From an uncultured Oscillospiraceae bacterium (GTDB taxonomy: Bacteria > Bacillota > Clostridia > Oscillospirales > Oscillospiraceae), in NCBI GenBank assembly GCA_947630345.1, contig CANRHF010000022.1, positions 1 to 16,577 of the forward strand: 16,577 nucleotides of DNA. The letters run 5' to 3'. Made by a program: the position numbers and the translations under genes. The notes beneath the pieces are model-generated. The model saw only the letters and a list, made by a program, of their open reading frames with translations. It had not been told where the DNA came from and searched no databases. Shown in pieces: positions 14,055-16,577 of the stretch (position 1 is its first letter; every line of letters starts with the position of its first letter).

Positions 14055-14823
14055 AAAGTTCGTCACGATCCAAGATCGATTTAATTTTCCGAATTTCCTC
14101 AATGGCCTGGGGGCTGAAATCGTAGGGAGATTTCCCCTGCCGGTCGGCCTCCATGATCTGGGGATTGTAGTGGACGCAGCCCAGCAGGTCCTCCGCCGGG
14201 ATGGCGTCCCGGACGAAGGCCTCGTCCGCCTCGTCCCGGAGCTTGTTGGCCACCACCCGGACCCGGTCAACCCCCAGGTCGTGGGCCAAGCGCTTGACAC
14301 TGCGGTAGGTCTGCACGGACCGGGCCCCCGGCTCCACCACCACCACAAAAGCGTCCATATTGGCGGCGGTGCCTCGGCCCAGATGCTCCAGCCCGGCCTC
14401 CATGTCCATGATGACCACGTCGTTTTTCCGGTAGGTCAGGCTGGAGAGGATGGCCTTGAGCATCACATGCTCCGGGCAGACGCATCCGCTGCCCCCCACG
14501 TCCACGGTGCCCATGACCAGCAGCTTCACCCCGTTGATATCCCGGGCGAACTTCTCGGGGATGTCCGCCACATAGGGATTGAGCTTAAAGAAGGTGTTGG
14601 CGGCGTTGGCGCCGGTGCGTTCCTCCACCAGGGTGCGCATTTTGGAGATGGGAACGATGGAATCCACCTCCTCCTGGCTCAGGCCCAGGGCCAGGCCCAG
14701 GTTGGCGTCCGGGTCCACGTCGGCGGCCAGGACGGTCCGCCCCTCCCCGGCGTAGAGCCGGGCCAGGGTGGAGGCCAGGGTGGTCTTCCCCACCCCGCCC
14801 TTGCCGGTGATGGCTAATTTCAT
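14053..14823 (-). CDS. cooC: CooC/AcsF-type nickel-insertion ATPase for CODH/ACS maturation
   Basis: This 256-residue MinD/ParA-like P-loop ATPase has the deviant Walker A motif GKGGVGKTT (7-15). A Walker B/switch segment follows (VVIMDMEAGLEHLGRG, about 146-161). The C114-x-C116 pair (GCVCPEH) is the metal-binding signature of CooC proteins, which load Ni into the C-cluster of CO dehydrogenase or the A-cluster of acetyl-CoA synthase, coupled to ATP hydrolysis. It lies between the CODH and ACS genes, 26 bases after acsA and 11 bases before acsB, matching its maturation role. A weak AAAGGGG Shine-Dalgarno precedes the ATG. Whether it serves the C-cluster (CooC) or A-cluster (AcsF) cannot be decided from sequence; position directly before acsB mildly favours a role in ACS. 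Confidence 0.93.
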   Translation of the reverse strand: MKLAITGKGGVGKTTLASTLARLYAGEGRTVLAADVDPDANLGLALGLSQEEVDSIVPISKMRTLVEERTGANAANTFFKLNPYVADIPEKFARDINGVKLLVMGTVDVGGSGCVCPEHVMLKAILSSLTYRKNDVVIMDMEAGLEHLGRGTAANMDAFVVVVEPGARSVQTYRSVKRLAHDLGVDRVRVVANKLRDEADEAFVRDAIPAEDLLGCVHYNPQIMEADRQGKSPYDFSPQAIEEIRKIKSILDRDEL

Positions 14824-14849
14824 CGGTCAAAAACCCCTTTGCTTCCGAA

Positions 14850-16577
14850 TCAGATGCCCAGGGCGGCCCGCTTTTCCTCGATCCGGTCCAGCATCCGCTG
14901 GCCCAGCTTGTCGATGTCCAGCTCCACGGTGTAGTTGGCCTCCACCCAGTCCTTGACGCCGTGCTCGCCCTGCAGGAGAGCGGTGACCTCGCTGGAGCCC
15001 TTGGTGTAGGGGTCCACGCCCAGGAAGGTGTCGATGCCGGTGGCGACCACATAGTTGCCGATGGACACGGCCTTCTCGCTCATCCACTCGGGGGCGCAGC
15101 CCACCAGCGGGAGCTGGGAAATGGGAATGCCCCAATCCTTGGAGATGTCGGCGGCCAGGACCATCATCCGGGAGATGTCCACGCAGGAGCCCATATGCAG
15201 CACCGGCGGGATGTTCGCCAGCTCGCAGACCCGCTTCAAGCCGTCGCCGCAGTATTCCTTGGCGATCTCGGGGTCCATCAGGCCGGCCTTGGCGGCGGCC
15301 TGGGCGGCGCAGCCGGAGACGATGAGGATCACGTCGTTTTCCAGCAGGTATTTCATCAGCTGGATGTGGGCGGAGTCGGGCCGGACCTTGGGATTGTTGC
15401 AGCCCACCATGGCCACCGCGCCGCGAAGCACGCCGGAGTGGATGCACTCGATCAGGGGCTTGGTGGTGCCGAACTCGTCAAGCTGCGAGTTGGCCACGGT
15501 GTCCAGGGTCTTCTTGATGGCCTCCACGGAGTAGCCCACCCGGGCCTTGGAGACCTGCTTGGGGATGTTCACCAGGCTCTGGTCCCGGTTCTTGAAGTTC
15601 TCGATGGCCATTTTCACGATGGCCTTGGCGTTCTCCCCGGCGTTGGCGGCGGAGAAGTGGATAAACTCGGAGTCGGGCATCCGGGCGATGTTGGAAGTGG
15701 TGATGAACTTGGTATGGAAGCACTTGGAAAGGGGCCCCAGGGCGGGGAAGATGCACTGCACGTCCACCACGATGGCCTCGCAGGCGCCGGTGAGGACCAC
15801 GTTCTCCTGGGTCAGGAAGTTGCCCGCCATGGGAATGCCGTGGCGCATGGCCACCTCGTTGGCGGTGCAGCAGACGCCGCAGATGTTGATGCCCTTGGCG
15901 CCCACGCTCTTGGCCAGAGCGATCATCTCCGGGTCGTTGGCGTAGTAGACCACCATTTCGGACAAGCTGGGGTCGTGGCCGTGGACCACGATATTGACCA
16001 TGTCCTTCTCCATGACGCCGATATTGGCGGTGGTGTCCACGGGCTTGGGGGTGCCGAAAAGTACGTCGGAAAATTCCGTGCCGGCCATGGAGCCGCCCCA
16101 TCCGTCGGACAGGCCGCAGCGCAGACTCTGACGGATCAGAGCCTCGGCCAGGCTGGAGCAGCCCATGTGGGTCATGTGCATGGCGGTGGAAACCTCCCGG
16201 TCGATAGCCCGGGGCTCGATGCCGGCGTCATGCCACAGCTTCTGGGTGTGCTCGGGGGCCCGCTTCAGGAACCGCTGGACGCCGAAGGGCTTGCCGTATT
16301 CCAGCAGGGCCATCTCGGCGATCTGGTGGGCCAGGTCGTAGATGTCCACGCCCTCGGTCTCCACACCCCACTCCTTGGCGATGCGGATTAGCTTTTCCGG
16401 GTCCTTGACCTTGTAGTTGCCGTCGGGGCTGGTCTGGTACAGGGTGTGGCAGATCTCCCGGCCATGGTCGGAATGGGTGGCGGAGCCGCCGGCGGTGAAC
16501 CGCAGGAAGTTCCGGCCGACAATGCCGTGAACGTCGCAGCCGCAGATGCCTCTGGGGCTCTTGGGGGTGATGCGGCA
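14850..16577 (-). CDS. acsA: Carbon monoxide dehydrogenase catalytic subunit, N-terminus cut by window edge
   Basis: The 575 visible residues lack only the first few tens of the family's usual length; the frame runs open off the right edge, and the GTG at 16364 is internal, not a start. The enzyme reduces CO2 to CO for acetyl-CoA synthase, or oxidises CO. The visible B-cluster region reads CRITPK...GICGCD at the very edge. C-cluster motifs are in order: HGHDP (about 199-203), ICGVCC (232-237), DVQCIFP (Cys 275), GCNNP (Cys 393), SGCAAQ (Cys 423) and GSCVD (Cys 465), counting from the edge. It heads the acsA-cooC-acsB unit seen here; upstream genes are not visible. Its coupling to acsB says it is the acetogenic/bifunctional type rather than a stand-alone CooS, which is the only serious alternative name. 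Confidence 0.95.
   Translation of the reverse strand, partial: CRITPKSPRGICGCDVHGIVGRNFLRFTAGGSATHSDHGREICHTLYQTSPDGNYKVKDPEKLIRIAKEWGVETEGVDIYDLAHQIAEMALLEYGKPFGVQRFLKRAPEHTQKLWHDAGIEPRAIDREVSTAMHMTHMGCSSLAEALIRQSLRCGLSDGWGGSMAGTEFSDVLFGTPKPVDTTANIGVMEKDMVNIVVHGHDPSLSEMVVYYANDPEMIALAKSVGAKGINICGVCCTANEVAMRHGIPMAGNFLTQENVVLTGACEAIVVDVQCIFPALGPLSKCFHTKFITTSNIARMPDSEFIHFSAANAGENAKAIVKMAIENFKNRDQSLVNIPKQVSKARVGYSVEAIKKTLDTVANSQLDEFGTTKPLIECIHSGVLRGAVAMVGCNNPKVRPDSAHIQLMKYLLENDVILIVSGCAAQAAAKAGLMDPEIAKEYCGDGLKRVCELANIPPVLHMGSCVDISRMMVLAADISKDWGIPISQLPLVGCAPEWMSEKAVSIGNYVVATGIDTFLGVDPYTKGSSEVTALLQGEHGVKDWVEANYTVELDIDKLGQRMLDRIEEKRAALGI

Noticed and set aside
16362..16364. GTG at 16364 as the CODH start
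   Set aside because: The same frame stays open to the window edge and encodes conserved CODH residues (GICG, HSDHGR) upstream of it.
14961..16391. 476-residue plus-strand open frame opposite the CODH gene
   Set aside because: Antisense shadow of acsA with low-complexity His/Gly/Val composition and no plausible ribosome binding site.
1..16577. CRISPR arrays, insertion sequences, tRNA or rRNA genes
   Set aside because: No regularly spaced repeats, transposase motifs, terminal inverted repeats or cloverleaf/rRNA sequence was seen on reading either strand.

Overview
The window is a GC-rich, densely packed bacterial segment. Its strongly G/C third codon positions, AGGAGG-type ribosome binding sites and oxygen-sensitive Wood-Ljungdahl carbon-fixation genes point to an anaerobic Firmicute, most likely a gut Clostridia member of the Oscillospiraceae (Flavonifractor/Lawsonibacter/Intestinimonas type). 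The taxonomic placement is inference from gene content and style; no rRNA or marker phylogeny is present.

Layout from left to right. (1) Bases 1-268, minus strand: the N-terminal part of a small SSB-like OB-fold protein, cut by the window edge, separated from the next operon by a perfect 10-bp hairpin. (2) Bases 356-6815, minus strand: a tightly packed five-gene operon reading leftwards: D-2-hydroxyacid dehydrogenase, muconate-lactonizing-type enolase-superfamily enzyme, Gfo/Idh/MocA oxidoreductase, cytoplasmic GH20 beta-hexosaminidase, and a second, cysteine-rich Gfo/Idh/MocA protein. (3) Bases 6816-7029: an AT-rich divergent control region with one good promoter on each strand, a direct repeat and an inverted repeat. 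(4) Bases 7030-11810, plus strand: an AraC-family regulator, then (after two hairpins) a third Gfo/Idh/MocA protein, a TIM-barrel sugar isomerase/epimerase-like protein, a variant NagA and a variant NagB. (5) Bases 11853-11884: a hairpin terminator between convergent units. (6) Bases 11909-16577, minus strand: the acetyl-CoA synthase/CO dehydrogenase module acsA (cut at the right edge) - cooC - acsB.

How the genes may work together: GH20, NagA and NagB form a recognisable route from N-acetylhexosamine-containing oligosaccharides to fructose-6-phosphate, acetate and ammonia. Around this core are three NAD(P)-dependent Gfo/Idh/MocA proteins, a TIM-barrel isomerase-like protein, a D-2-hydroxyacid dehydrogenase and an enolase-superfamily enzyme. 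That is an oxidative/eliminative toolkit a plain GlcNAc operon does not need. I infer an uncharacterised pathway for modified or unusually linked aminosugar glycosides (or an aminosugar acid), controlled by the divergent AraC protein. No transporter or kinase is in the window, so uptake and phosphorylation must be encoded elsewhere. The acs module is a separate transcription unit that converges on the sugar operon; it makes acetyl-CoA from CO2/CO and could serve as an electron sink. No long gene-free stretch exists; the largest gap is the 214-base control region.
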